Shown: positions 8,104 to 16,399, counted from the stretch's first letter. The stretch is DNA of 64,000 nucleotides from Candidatus Coprenecus pullistercoris (GCA_019116965.1 DXAT01000021.1:1-64000), one strand, 5' to 3'. Notes: generated from the letters alone by a model not told the origin. Numbers and translations: made by a program.

Positions 8104-10074
8104 ATGTCAACAGCAGTAGTTATACTTAACTGGAACGGGAAGGCATATCTGGAGAAATTCATACCCTCAGTCCTGGAATATCTGCCGGAGAATGATGTGC
8201 TCTATGTGGCGGACAACGGCTCGCAGGACGGATCCGTAGAATATCTGCGGGAAAAGTGGCATGACAGGGTGAGGCTTATTGTGCTGGACCGCAATTATGG
8301 GTTTACAGGGGGATACAACAGGGCTTTTGCGGAGATATACGGGAGCGGGCAGCGGTTTGACTGCTATCTGCTGCTCAACTCGGATGTGGAGGTTACTCCG
8401 GGCTGGCTCGATGAGCTTGAGAGGTTCATGGACACGCATCCTCGTTGCGCCGTGTGCGCTCCGAAGATTCTCAGTTACGGTGACCGCAGTCTCTTCGAGC
8501 ATGCAGGGGCCTCCGGCGGCTTCGTGGACCGGTGGTATTTTCCGTATTGCAGAGGCCGTATCCTGGCTACGGTGGAAAAGGATACAGGACAGTACGATTC
8601 TGCCGCCAAGGTGTTCTGGGCTTCCGGAGCGGCGTTTATGATACGCTCGGAGGTGTGGCACCGGCTCGGCGGCCTGGATGAGGCTTTCTTCGCTCACATG
8701 GAGGAGATAGACCTGTGTTGGAGAGCCATGCTTTCGGGTTGGGAAATATGGGTGGACCCCGCATCAAAAGTATATCATGTGGGCGGCGGAACCCTGCCCA
8801 ACAACTCTCCCGGGAAGCTGTATCTCAACTTCCGCAACAATCTGCTGATGATGTACAAGAATCTTCCGCAGCGCAGACGCGGAAGGATTATATTCTCCCG
8901 TATGTGTGTGGACGGGGCGATCGGGCTCCTGTATCTGATTACGGGAAGACTGTCATTCCTGAAGGCAGTGCTCAGGGCGCACAGGGATTACCGAAGGATG
9001 CGGAAGGAGATGACCGTGACAGTTCCAGGCTGCGCTGTCCCGCGACCGTCGGAGACCCTTCCGGCGTTGGTGCTCAGGGGCTACAGGGACCCGAAGCTGC
9101 CGAAGCCGTCGGGGTATCACACCCTTACATTCTATATCAGGGGCTATGCGGATATGTATGCCGCCCCCCTTTTCCAAAACCGTTACCGCGAGGTATTAAG
9201 AGAGTATGACCGTCTGCTTCCCTTGGAAAAGGAGTATGTCGACCGCAGGGTCTCTTATTACAACCGTATGTCGGAGAGTTTCAGTTCCGCCGGAGCTCCG
9301 TTCGTAACTGTCAGGGAAGTCAGGCCGCATGTGCTGCTCAACGGAACCAGGGCAGGCTCAAGGTATGTGTTCGATACGCTGAGGTATCTGAAATATTTTC
9401 CTTCGGGCGTCAGGGCCTCGTATCTTTACGGGGATGTCACGACAGTACCGAAGGTTCCGTCTTTTGTCAAGAGCCGTCCGATTGCAGGAGACAATGCCTG
9501 CTCCGTGGTACTGCCTTTAGACATGATGAGGCATTTCCATTTCATACATGATCCGGTGCCGTTCAGGGAGAAGCAGGACCGTCTGATAGGTATGTCCTAT
9601 GTGGACCAGCCGCACCGCCGCCGTTTCATGGAGATGTATTTCAACCATCCGGAGTGCGATCTGGGCAACATCAATACGGCGGAGAAGGAGCATCCCGAGT
9701 GGATCCGGCCGAAGATATCCATCCGCCGTCATCTCGACTATAAGTTCATTTCCTGTATCGAGGGCAACGATGTGGCCACCAATCTCAAGTGGGTGATGTC
9801 ATCCAATTCGCTTCCCGTAATGCCGCGTCCCACCTATGAGACATGGTTCATGGAGGGAACTCTCATCCCTGGTTATCATTATGTGGAGATACGGCCTGAC
9901 TATTCCGACCTTATAGACAAGATGGAGTACTATGCCTCTCATCCGGCTGAGGCCGAGGAGATAAACCGGCACGCGCAGGAGTATATCGCCCAGTTTGCGG
10001 ACCCACGCAGAGAGCGTTTGATAGCATTGATGGTCATGGAAAAGTATTTCCGTCTCGGAGGTTCGCTTAGTTAG
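8104..10074 (+). CDS. bifunctional glycosyltransferase: GT2 domain fused to a GT90/LpsA-like domain
   Basis: A 656-residue protein with two apparently complete glycosyltransferase domains. Residues 1 to about 340 form a GT2/GT-A rhamnosyltransferase-like unit: VVILNWNG, DNGSQDGS, LLLNSDVEV (DxD equivalent), the acceptor loop FFAHMEEIDLCWRAMLSGW and HVGGGTLPNNSPGKLY. Residues from about 350 to the end match the Cap10/LpsA (GT90) type: VKSRPI, RRRFMEMYFNHPECD, ISCIEGNDVATNLKWVMSSN, PTYETWFMEG and a final LMVMEKYF. GT90-like proteins are normally separate. No Met lies at the junction near base 9130, so the two are translated as one chain. It follows murF by 12 bases. Probable role: lipopolysaccharide or capsule assembly at the inner-membrane face; sugars unknown. 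Confidence 0.85.
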   Translation: MSTAVVILNWNGKAYLEKFIPSVLEYLPENDVLYVADNGSQDGSVEYLREKWHDRVRLIVLDRNYGFTGGYNRAFAEIYGSGQRFDCYLLLNSDVEVTPGWLDELERFMDTHPRCAVCAPKILSYGDRSLFEHAGASGGFVDRWYFPYCRGRILATVEKDTGQYDSAAKVFWASGAAFMIRSEVWHRLGGLDEAFFAHMEEIDLCWRAMLSGWEIWVDPASKVYHVGGGTLPNNSPGKLYLNFRNNLLMMYKNLPQRRRGRIIFSRMCVDGAIGLLYLITGRLSFLKAVLRAHRDYRRMRKEMTVTVPGCAVPRPSETLPALVLRGYRDPKLPKPSGYHTLTFYIRGYADMYAAPLFQNRYREVLREYDRLLPLEKEYVDRRVSYYNRMSESFSSAGAPFVTVREVRPHVLLNGTRAGSRYVFDTLRYLKYFPSGVRASYLYGDVTTVPKVPSFVKSRPIAGDNACSVVLPLDMMRHFHFIHDPVPFREKQDRLIGMSYVDQPHRRRFMEMYFNHPECDLGNINTAEKEHPEWIRPKISIRRHLDYKFISCIEGNDVATNLKWVMSSNSLPVMPRPTYETWFMEGTLIPGYHYVEIRPDYSDLIDKMEYYASHPAEAEEINRHAQEYIAQFADPRRERLIALMVMEKYFRLGGSLS

Positions 10075-10085
10075 AAAACTTTTTA

Positions 10086-10093
10086 TACTTTTG
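10086..10093 (+). promoter_or_regulatory. -7 promoter box of the hydrogenase gene (TACTTTTG)
   Basis: TACTTTTG matches TAnnTTTG. A TTCG at 10062-10065, 20 bases upstream, is an imperfect -33 box. Transcription would start near 10098, about 27 bases before the ATG, making the hydrogenase independent of the glycosyltransferase gene. Confidence 0.65.
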
Positions 10094-10124
10094 CAGCATT
10101 TTCATAACTACTTAAAACTGAATT

Positions 10125-11606
10125 ATGGCATTTACTAACAATGTGATGATTGTGCGCCACAAACTGCTGGCGATGATGGTTAATAAATGGAAAGAGGACA
10201 GGCTCTGCCAGGATATAGACAGGCTTCCCATCCAGCTCAGTCCCAGGAACTCCGAGGTGCTCGGCAGATGCTGTATCCATAAGGAAAGAGCTGTCTGGAA
10301 GTACAAGATGTTCCCGCTTCTGGGTTACGACATGAGTGATGAGAAAGACGAGCTCACTCCGCTCTCCGACTACGCACGGAAGGCTATCAACGGAGAGAGG
10401 GAGCAGAAGGACAATATTATGTGCGTCATCGACGAGGCCTGCTCCTCCTGTGTGAAGACCAATTATGAGATTACCAATCTCTGCCGCGGATGTGTGGCCC
10501 GGAACTGCTCGATGAACTGTCCCAAGGGCGCCATATCTCACGACAAGAAGCGTCATGGTCAGGCTGTGATAGACCACGATCTCTGCATCAACTGCGGTAA
10601 GTGCTATCAGAGCTGTCCTTACCACGCTATCGTGTATGTGCCCGTGCCCTGCGAGGAGGCCTGCCCCGTGAAGGCTATATCCAAGGACCAGTACGGAGTG
10701 GAGCATATCGATGAGAGCAAGTGTATATACTGCGGTAAATGCTTGAACGCCTGTCCTTTCGGAGCTATCTTCGAAATTTCGCAGGTATTCGATGTCCTCA
10801 ATAATATCTGGGACGGAAAGCCCGTAGTGGCGATGGTGGCCCCCTCAATCCTGGGTCAGTTCAATACCACCAAGGAGAAGCTCTACGGAGCAATCAAGGC
10901 CATAGGTTTCTCGGCAGTAGTGGAAGTGGCTGAGGGTGCAATGATGACAGTATCAAATGAGGCGGTCGAACTCAAGGAGAAGCTCGGAGAGGGTCAGCCC
11001 TTCATGACCACAAGCTGCTGCCCGTCATATATACAGCTGGTAAGAAAGCATATTCCCGAGATGGCTCCCTTTGTGTCGGCATCCGGCTCTCCTATGTACT
11101 ATACAGCTCAGATTGTCAAGGAGAAATATCCTGACGCAAAGCAGGTGTTCATCGGCCCCTGCATCGCCAAGCGTAAGGAAGCCAAGGAGAATCCCAATGT
11201 GGATTATGTGATGACTTTTGAGGAACTTGGAAGCGTGCTGTCCGGTTACGAGATAGATTTCGATAAGGTAGAGCCTTACAAGGTTGAGTATCTTTCCGTG
11301 AAGGAGGCTCATGCTTTCGGACAGAGCGGCGGAGTGGCAGGTGCAGTCCAGGCATTCCTCGGAGAGGATGTCAACTTCCTCAAGGTCGCCGGTATGGACA
11401 AGAAGAGCATCGCCCTGCTCAAGAGCTATGCCAAGACAAAGAAAGCTCCGGCGCAGTTTCTCGAGATGATGGTCTGCCCCGATGGCTGTATATCCGGACC
11501 CTGTACCTACAATGACGCTGCCGCCGGCAAGAAGCAGTACAATGCCGAACTGGGAACTATCGATGATACATACGCTTCCCGTCGTGCTTCCGACAAGACC
11601 GAGTAG
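10125..11606 (+). CDS. [FeFe] hydrogenase, group B, monomeric
   Basis: A 493-residue iron-sulfur protein. Residues about 100-215 carry several cysteine-rich ferredoxin motifs (CSSC/CRGC...CSMNCP, CINCGKCYQSCP, CEEACP, CIYCGKCLNACP). The H-cluster domain follows with TSCCPS (296-301), GPCIAKRKEA (344-353) and the terminal MVCPDGCISGPC (Cys451, Cys455, Cys460). These signatures differ from the classical group A forms (TSCCPxW, MPCxxKxxE) and fit the uncharacterised group B common in gut anaerobes. The likely reaction is proton reduction or H2 oxidation with a ferredoxin-type partner, or H2 sensing. No maturation gene (hydE, hydF, hydG) is nearby. It has its own promoter and terminator. Confidence 0.9.
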   Translation: MAFTNNVMIVRHKLLAMMVNKWKEDRLCQDIDRLPIQLSPRNSEVLGRCCIHKERAVWKYKMFPLLGYDMSDEKDELTPLSDYARKAINGEREQKDNIMCVIDEACSSCVKTNYEITNLCRGCVARNCSMNCPKGAISHDKKRHGQAVIDHDLCINCGKCYQSCPYHAIVYVPVPCEEACPVKAISKDQYGVEHIDESKCIYCGKCLNACPFGAIFEISQVFDVLNNIWDGKPVVAMVAPSILGQFNTTKEKLYGAIKAIGFSAVVEVAEGAMMTVSNEAVELKEKLGEGQPFMTTSCCPSYIQLVRKHIPEMAPFVSASGSPMYYTAQIVKEKYPDAKQVFIGPCIAKRKEAKENPNVDYVMTFEELGSVLSGYEIDFDKVEPYKVEYLSVKEAHAFGQSGGVAGAVQAFLGEDVNFLKVAGMDKKSIALLKSYAKTKKAPAQFLEMMVCPDGCISGPCTYNDAAAGKKQYNAELGTIDDTYASRRASDKTE

Positions 11607-11632
11607 TATAGACCGGTTGTGGAGATATGTAA

Positions 11633-11662
11633 AAAGGCGGCCTTTGCGGGTCGCCTTTTTTT
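11633..11662 (+). terminator. Rho-independent terminator of the hydrogenase gene
   Basis: AAAGGCGGCC pairs with GGTCGCCTTT (one wobble) around a short loop, followed by a T-run to 11662. It separates the hydrogenase from the convergent rplI. The A-run on the other side could make it act weakly in the minus direction too. Confidence 0.85.
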
Positions 11663-11683
11663 CTGTTATCTATGAGAGAGTGA

Positions 11684-12172
11684 TTACTCAGCAGCGGGTG
11701 CCTCTGCCTCAGCGGCCTCGGTGCCGTCTCCTACAACCTCAACCTTGAAGTCAGCCTTGATGTCCTTGTAGAACTTGGCGCTGGCGTCGTAGATACCGGC
11801 TTCCTTGATGTTGTCCATGCCGGCGATGGTGATGTTGCGGCGGTCAACTTCCACACCGAGAGCTGCTATAGCCTCTGCAATCTGGATATTGCCCACAGAA
11901 CCGAAAATCTTGCCCTTGGAGCTCATCTTGGCTGCAACTTTTACGGTCAGACCGTTGATCTTGGCAGCAAGAGCGCTGGCCTCCTCACGGATCTTGGCCT
12001 CCTTGTGGGCTCTCTGGCGGATGTTCTCTGCGAGTACCTTCTTTGCGGACTCAGTTGCGAGAATAGCCATGCCCTGGGGGATAAGGTAGTTGACAGCGTA
12101 GCCGTTCTTTACCTTTACGATATCGTCTTTATGCCCGAGATTGGCGACGTCCTGTTTCAGAATGATTTCCAT
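11684..12172 (-). CDS. rplI: 50S ribosomal protein L9 (bL9)
   Basis: A 162-residue bL9. The N-terminal rRNA-binding domain is clear (MEIILKQDVANLGHKDDIVKVKNGYAVNYLIPQ in two adjoining stretches), then the long connecting helix (about 41-75) and C-terminal domain (SSKGKIFGSVGNIQIAEAI, VEVDRRNI). The tail after about residue 148 is Ala/Glu-rich (TEAAEAEAPAAE) and is a lineage extension. It is last in rpsF-rpsR-rplI. Unlike most genes here it has a strong Shine-Dalgarno site overlapping the rpsR stop codon. Confidence 0.98.
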   Translation of the reverse strand: MEIILKQDVANLGHKDDIVKVKNGYAVNYLIPQGMAILATESAKKVLAENIRQRAHKEAKIREEASALAAKINGLTVKVAAKMSSKGKIFGSVGNIQIAEAIAALGVEVDRRNITIAGMDNIKEAGIYDASAKFYKDIKADFKVEVVGDGTEAAEAEAPAAE

Positions 12173-12179
12173 ACACTGT

Positions 12180-12186
12180 CCTCCTT
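12180..12186 (-). promoter_or_regulatory. strong Shine-Dalgarno site of rplI
   Basis: On the minus strand AAGGAGG overlaps the rpsR TAA stop and lies seven bases before the rplI ATG. Bacteroidota genes usually lack such sites, so an extended match in non-coding spacer is notable. Confidence 0.75.
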
Positions 12187-12451
12187 ATTTCAATAAGTCT
12201 GTTACGTAAGGGAGCAGGGCGAGATGCCTTGCACGTTTAACTGCCTGGGCTACTTTGCGCTGGAACTTCAGGGAAGTACCGGTCAGACGGCGGGGAAGAA
12301 TCTTTCCCTGCTCGTTGAGGAACCTCTTGAGGAACTCTGCGTCCTTGTAGTCCACATATTTGATGTGCGCTTTCTTGAAGCGGCAGTATTTTTTCTTCTT
12401 TACCTCTACTGTAGGAGGGTTGAGAAATCTGATTTCGTTATTTGCTGCCAT
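12185..12451 (-). CDS. rpsR: 30S ribosomal protein S18 (bS18)
   Basis: An 88-residue bS18, normal in length, with [40 protein letters not shown] and the C-terminal [19 protein letters not shown]. It binds bS6 and 16S rRNA on the platform of the small subunit. In Bacteroidota, bS18 together with bS6 and bS21 is known to help hold the anti-Shine-Dalgarno tail away from mRNA. The gene itself has AAAGGAGG ten bases before its ATG, within the last codons of rpsF, which ends 5 bases upstream. Confidence 0.98.
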   Translation of the reverse strand: MAANNEIRFLNPPTVEVKKKKYCRFKKAHIKYVDYKDAEFLKRFLNEQGKILPRRLTGTSLKFQRKVAQAVKRARHLALLPYVTDLLK

Positions 12452-12456
12452 GGCTT

Positions 12457-12834
12457 TTATTCCTCCTTTGCTGTATTTTCTGCAGCGGGAGCCGCTGCGT
12501 TTTCTTTTCTGTTGTTGCGTCTGCGCTCAGAGTAAGCGATAGAGTCCTTGTCCATTGCGAAAGTCAGGAAACGGATGATGCGCTCGTCGCGGCGGTACTG
12601 TGTCTCGAGTTTGTCAATGAACTGTGAGTCGGCCTTGAACTCGAACAGGTGGTAGAACCCTGTGGTCTTCTTCTGGATGGGGTAGGCCAGTTTCCTCAGG
12701 CCCCAGTCCTCGTCGTTCACAATCTCACCGCCTTCGGAGATGATGAAACTGCGATACTTTTCTACCGCTTCCTTTATCTGTTCCTCAGATAAAACGGGAG
12801 TTGCAATGAAAACGGTTTCGTACTGTTTTAACAT
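12457..12834 (-). CDS. rpsF: 30S ribosomal protein S6 (bS6)
   Basis: A 125-residue bS6, partner of bS18. It begins [20 protein letters not shown], contains the [23 protein letters not shown] core and ends in an Ala/Glu-rich tail ([16 protein letters not shown]). It is first in the rpsF-rpsR-rplI operon. A consensus promoter lies 59 bases upstream, and a hairpin with a U-run occupies most of the leader; no Shine-Dalgarno site is seen. Confidence 0.98.
   Translation of the reverse strand: MLKQYETVFIATPVLSEEQIKEAVEKYRSFIISEGGEIVNDEDWGLRKLAYPIQKKTTGFYHLFEFKADSQFIDKLETQYRRDERIIRFLTFAMDKDSIAYSERRRNNRKENAAAPAAENTAKEE
12462..12469 (-). promoter_or_regulatory. Shine-Dalgarno site of rpsR inside the end of rpsF
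   Basis: AAAGGAGG on the minus strand, ten bases before the rpsR ATG. It also encodes Lys-Glu at the rpsF C-terminus, so chance codon use cannot be excluded. Confidence 0.55.
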
Positions 12835-12859
12835 CTTGATTATTATTAAATTATTAATT

Positions 12860-12891
12860 AAAAAGCCCTCTCCCTATTACGGGAAAGGGCT
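12860..12891 (-). terminator. hairpin plus U-run: pepD terminator and possible rpsF leader attenuator
   Basis: On the minus strand AGCCCTTTCCC and GGGAGAGGGCT form an 11-bp stem (one G-U) around GTAATA, followed by five T. It sits 34 bases past the pepD stop codon, so it should terminate the htrB-DUF4831-pepD transcript. The rpsF promoter -7 box at 12900-12893 directly precedes it, so the same hairpin also lies at the very 5' end of rpsF mRNA, with the first two or three bases of the stem probably missing there. Confidence 0.8.
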
Positions 12892-12892
12892 G

Positions 12893-12923
12893 CAAATTTA
12901 GTAATTATCCGTTAATTACCAAA
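12893..12923 (-). promoter_or_regulatory. promoter of rpsF-rpsR-rplI (TTTG-N19-TAAATTTG)
   Basis: On the minus strand TTTG at 12923-12920 and TAAATTTG at 12900-12893 are 19 bases apart, a near-perfect Bacteroidota promoter. Transcription would begin near 12888, inside the terminator-like hairpin. Confidence 0.8.
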
Positions 12924-12924
12924 A

Positions 12925-14379
12925 TTACTTCACGGGAATATTCTTGAGCACTTCCTTGATGAAGTTCCAGAACTTCTCCACGGAGGGGATGAGCAGACGC
13001 TCGTCGGGAGAGTGGGGAGACATCAGGGTGGGGCCGCAGGAGATCATGTCCCAGTGAGGGTAGTTAGTGGAGAGTATACCGCACTCAAGTCCGGCGTGGA
13101 TGGCCTTCACCTCAGGCTCCTTTCCGAAGAGCTTGTGGTAGGTCTGCTTCATGGTCTTGAGGATGTCGGAATCCATATTGGGCTGCCAGCCGGAGTATCC
13201 GCCGGAGAACCTGACTTTTGCTCCGCCAAGCTCGAGGGCGCTCTGGATGGCATCGCGCAGGGCATATTTGGCTGAGTCGCTGGAGCCTCTCATAAGGGTC
13301 TTGACATTGATTTTCCTGCCTTCTGACTTGACAATGGCCAGGTTGTTGGAGGTCTCTACGAGACCGGGGATGGCAAGGCTCATGCGGTCCACATTGCAGG
13401 GGCATGCCAGCAGGGCCTTCACTGCATTGAGAGCCACATCGGAAGGAATTATTTTCTTATAGCCTTTGGTCTTCTCCACAATCACTTCAAGGCCGGGATC
13501 GATGGGAGCGTATTCGTGCTTTATGTCGGCTACGGCTGCGTTGACGGCCTTGAGAGCCTTTGCGGCCTTCTTCCCGGGCAGGGCGATGACGGCCTGGGCC
13601 TCACGGGGTATGGCGTTGCGCATGTTGCCGCCCTCGATGGAGATGAGCTCGCCCTTGAAGTCTCTCAGCAGGGGCAGGAGGAGACGGGCCATCAGTTTGT
13701 TGGAGTTGGCGCGTCCCTCGTTGATCTCCATGCCGGAGTGTCCTCCGCGCAGACCTTTGATGATGATGCGGTACTGGTCGGTGTCCTTGCTTACATTCTC
13801 CGGCTTGAAGCTGAACTCGGCGTCGGTGTCCAGACCTCCGGCGCAGCCTACGTACAGCTCGCCCTCTGTCTCGGAGTCCATGTTGATGAGGATGTCGCCT
13901 TTGAGCAGTCCGCCTTTGAGAGCCTGGGCTCCGGTCATGCCGGTCTCCTCGTCGATGGTGAAGAGGGCCTCTACGGGACCGTGAGCGATGTCCTTGGATT
14001 CGAGGATGGCCATGGCCACGGCGCATCCGATACCGTTGTCAGCTCCGAGAGTGGTGCCTTTGGCCTTTACCCACTCGCCGTCGATATAAGTCTCCACGGG
14101 GTCTTTCTCCCAGTCATGCTGCACGTCGTTGTTGTTCTGGGGCACCATGTCGAGATGTCCCTGCAGGATGACTCCCTTGCGGTTCTCCATGCCGGGTGTG
14201 GCGGGTTTGCGGATGATGATGTTGCCTACTTCGTCACGGATGGTCTCCAGTCCGAGGCTCTTTCCGAAATTCTCCATGAAATCCACGGCCCTCCATTCTT
14301 TCTTGGATGGACGGGGAATCTGTGTCAGCGCATAGAAGTTCTTCCATACGCATTTGGGATCTAAATTGTCAATAGTCAT
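12925..14379 (-). CDS. pepD: aminoacyl-histidine dipeptidase (peptidase M20 family)
   Basis: A 484-residue zinc dipeptidase (peptidase D, carnosinase-like) hydrolysing Xaa-His and other dipeptides in the cytoplasm. The metal site is visible in order: GHLDMVPQ (HxD), LGADNGIG, FTIDEETGMTGA (catalytic Glu pair), MDSE and the late AIHAGLECGI. The dimerisation domain lies between about 210 and 370. Length is normal. It is last in the htrB-DUF4831-pepD run, starting 12 bases after the DUF4831 stop, with a terminator downstream. Confidence 0.96.
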   Translation of the reverse strand: MTIDNLDPKCVWKNFYALTQIPRPSKKEWRAVDFMENFGKSLGLETIRDEVGNIIIRKPATPGMENRKGVILQGHLDMVPQNNNDVQHDWEKDPVETYIDGEWVKAKGTTLGADNGIGCAVAMAILESKDIAHGPVEALFTIDEETGMTGAQALKGGLLKGDILINMDSETEGELYVGCAGGLDTDAEFSFKPENVSKDTDQYRIIIKGLRGGHSGMEINEGRANSNKLMARLLLPLLRDFKGELISIEGGNMRNAIPREAQAVIALPGKKAAKALKAVNAAVADIKHEYAPIDPGLEVIVEKTKGYKKIIPSDVALNAVKALLACPCNVDRMSLAIPGLVETSNNLAIVKSEGRKINVKTLMRGSSDSAKYALRDAIQSALELGGAKVRFSGGYSGWQPNMDSDILKTMKQTYHKLFGKEPEVKAIHAGLECGILSTNYPHWDMISCGPTLMSPHSPDERLLIPSVEKFWNFIKEVLKNIPVK

Positions 14380-14391
14380 ACAGTTAATTTA

Positions 14392-15450
14392 TTATTTTTT
14401 AATTAAAATGTTGACGGGGAATGACAGCTCGCGGCCTTTCTGGTATATGGGCATGCGGCTCTTGAGCAGCAGCTGCTGACCGTCGCTGAGACTGACGGTG
14501 CATATTTCCGGTATGCGGTAAAAAACGCTGCCGCGTACATCCGTGCGGATGGCATCGGTCTCTGCTGCCGTAGTGTCGACGGGAACGGGCTCGGGAGTTA
14601 TCTCCATGACGACGGGACGGCCGGATATGTCATCTGCAGGTAGGAGGCCCTGTGTGTCGGAGAGTCTGAATGCGATGACCAGGTCCTCATCCGGGCCGGG
14701 CTCGGGAACTACATCGAAGCTCATGGCCTGTACCGAGATGTCCGTATATCCTGTGAACAGGCTTGTCATCTGCTCTTCGATGCGGTTGATTTCTTCTACT
14801 GCGGCCCTGAGCGCGTCACCGCTGAAGGTGGCGTCGGTATTGCCGGTGATGATGTTGATTCTCTGCTCGCGAAGCTGCAGTATCGTGGAGGCTGCCTCCT
14901 GGGCCTTTTTCTCAATGCTCTTCTCGACAACCTGACTTTGTCTGAAAGCGACTTTCTCATATCCTCCGTCTGCCTTGCGTTCGGTACGGTACAGTACTGT
15001 CTCGGTGGAGGTTAGGTTCGATGTGGCTTCCGAGGCCGCTTCGTCATGCCCCGGGGCCGTTGTAGGGAATCTCCAGTAATGCTCATGTCCCTTGTTCTCG
15101 TCGGAGAGGATGATCAGTCCCTGTGATGAGAACTCGAGGAAGGTCAGGGGCGATATCTTTTTGTACATGCCCTCGAGGTTGAGGACATGGCTGCTGCTTC
15201 TGTCCGCCTCGATATAGGGGGTAAGTCTGATGTCGCTGAGGGTGTATTCGGTACTTTCCGTCTGAGGCACATCTATTCCGAGGTATTTCTTGGCGAATGA
15301 TGCGTATGGTCCGGGAGTGTAGCTGGTGCACACTGCCTTCACCTCAAGGTGAATGGTGGTTGAGGGAAGTGAGTATATTACAGTCTGGCTGCTGGCGCTT
15401 ACGGCCATGGCCCCGGCCAAAGCCAGGGTAGTGAGTATTCTCAGTTTCAT
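14392..15450 (-). CDS. DUF4831 family exported protein
   Basis: A 352-residue protein of unknown function, recognised as the Bacteroidota DUF4831 type (for example IYSLPSTTIHLEV near the N-terminus, then YAxFAKKYLGI). The ATG at 15450 gives a standard signal peptide and an ATGA overlap with the acyltransferase stop; an in-frame ATG at 15468 would add six residues. The C-terminus (RGSVFYRIPEICTVSL, then LLLKSRMPIYQKGR) looks like a beta-rich domain. Predicted periplasmic or outer-membrane-associated. Translational coupling to a lipid A-type acyltransferase hints at an envelope role, but that is only context. Confidence 0.8.
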   Translation of the reverse strand: MKLRILTTLALAGAMAVSASSQTVIYSLPSTTIHLEVKAVCTSYTPGPYASFAKKYLGIDVPQTESTEYTLSDIRLTPYIEADRSSSHVLNLEGMYKKISPLTFLEFSSQGLIILSDENKGHEHYWRFPTTAPGHDEAASEATSNLTSTETVLYRTERKADGGYEKVAFRQSQVVEKSIEKKAQEAASTILQLREQRINIITGNTDATFSGDALRAAVEEINRIEEQMTSLFTGYTDISVQAMSFDVVPEPGPDEDLVIAFRLSDTQGLLPADDISGRPVVMEITPEPVPVDTTAAETDAIRTDVRGSVFYRIPEICTVSLSDGQQLLLKSRMPIYQKGRELSFPVNILIKK

Positions 15451-16328
15451 GATATTCTTTTTTTCCATCTTTTATGGCTCCAAAGCCAGGTTCCTTTGTG
15501 TTCTTTTATGTCCTGTTCGAGCAGGGATGCGAATGTGGAGGTAACATATCCTTCCGGACACTGTGCTGCATTTTCGGTGATGAGTCTGAAATGAGCCTCG
15601 TTGTCTCTCCTGCCATGGCGTATGAGGCCGCAGTACAGTACCGGCATGCCCAGTCTCGCGGCTATTGACTCCGGCCCCTCTATCATGTAGGTCTTCTGGT
15701 TCAGGAAGTCCGCTACGAAACGGCTCGTGCCCTTCGCCGGGTTCTGGTCGCAGATGAAAAAGAACGCCTCCCTGCCTTCGCGGTGCTTTACAATATGCCG
15801 GACTATCTGGTGTGCCTCGATGATCGAGCATGAGCCGTGTCTTGTCCTCAGCCGGCTTATGACCTTTTCGAAAGTCTTGCTCTGCGGCTTCTTGTAAACA
15901 TATACGAATTGCTTGTTATCAAGATTTATGCCGTATTTTGACCGCAGGTCCGGCAGCCCTGTGAAAATCTCCCAGTTGCCAAGATGGCCCACCATTATGA
16001 TGGCGTTGCGGTTGAGGTCCATGGCTCTGTTCAGGTCGTCCTGGCCGGTTATGCGTACCTGGCGGCCGATGGCCTCCGTAGATGCGGTAAGGGCCCAGAA
16101 GGATTCTGCGATGGTGTCGCCGAGATTGTGGTAGAAACTGTCGGTGATGTCCTTTATTCCGTTGTAAGACAGCTCGGGGAATGATCGTGATATGTTCGTC
16201 ACGACGGTCGGGTATCGGTAGTGTACCACATGCTGCAGCAGCCAGGCTATGAAGTCCGAGAATACATAGTGCACGCTTAGGGGCAGTCTGGAAAAGACGG
16301 ATATGAGGAATATAACGACTCTGTGCAT
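15447..16328 (-). CDS. lysophospholipid/lipid A acyltransferase (LpxL/HtrB family)
   Basis: A 293-residue inner-membrane acyltransferase. An N-terminal hydrophobic helix is followed by the family block MVGHLGNWEIF, in which His and Glu form the HX4E catalytic motif, then FFICDQNPAKG and a basic C-terminus. LpxL/HtrB enzymes add secondary acyl chains to lipid A; Bacteroidota often carry one such enzyme. The acyl donor and position cannot be read from sequence. It has a TACCTTTG promoter 30 bases upstream and overlaps DUF4831 by four bases. Confidence 0.92.
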   Translation of the reverse strand: MHRVVIFLISVFSRLPLSVHYVFSDFIAWLLQHVVHYRYPTVVTNISRSFPELSYNGIKDITDSFYHNLGDTIAESFWALTASTEAIGRQVRITGQDDLNRAMDLNRNAIIMVGHLGNWEIFTGLPDLRSKYGINLDNKQFVYVYKKPQSKTFEKVISRLRTRHGSCSIIEAHQIVRHIVKHREGREAFFFICDQNPAKGTSRFVADFLNQKTYMIEGPESIAARLGMPVLYCGLIRHGRRDNEAHFRLITENAAQCPEGYVTSTFASLLEQDIKEHKGTWLWSHKRWKKRIS

Positions 16329-16357
16329 TTGAGACCCGGAATTTTATAAACAAAAAA

Positions 16358-16388
16358 CAAAGGTACCTTTTTTCGGTTAAAAAGCCAA
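16358..16388 (-). promoter_or_regulatory. promoter of the acyltransferase-DUF4831-pepD operon
   Basis: On the minus strand TACCTTTG at 16365-16358 fits TAnnTTTG, and TTGG at 16388-16385, 19 bases upstream, is a near -33 box. The -7 box overlaps a 12-bp palindrome (AAAGGTACCTTT), possibly an operator. Confidence 0.65.
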
Positions 16389-16399
16389 GAACGGACGCC

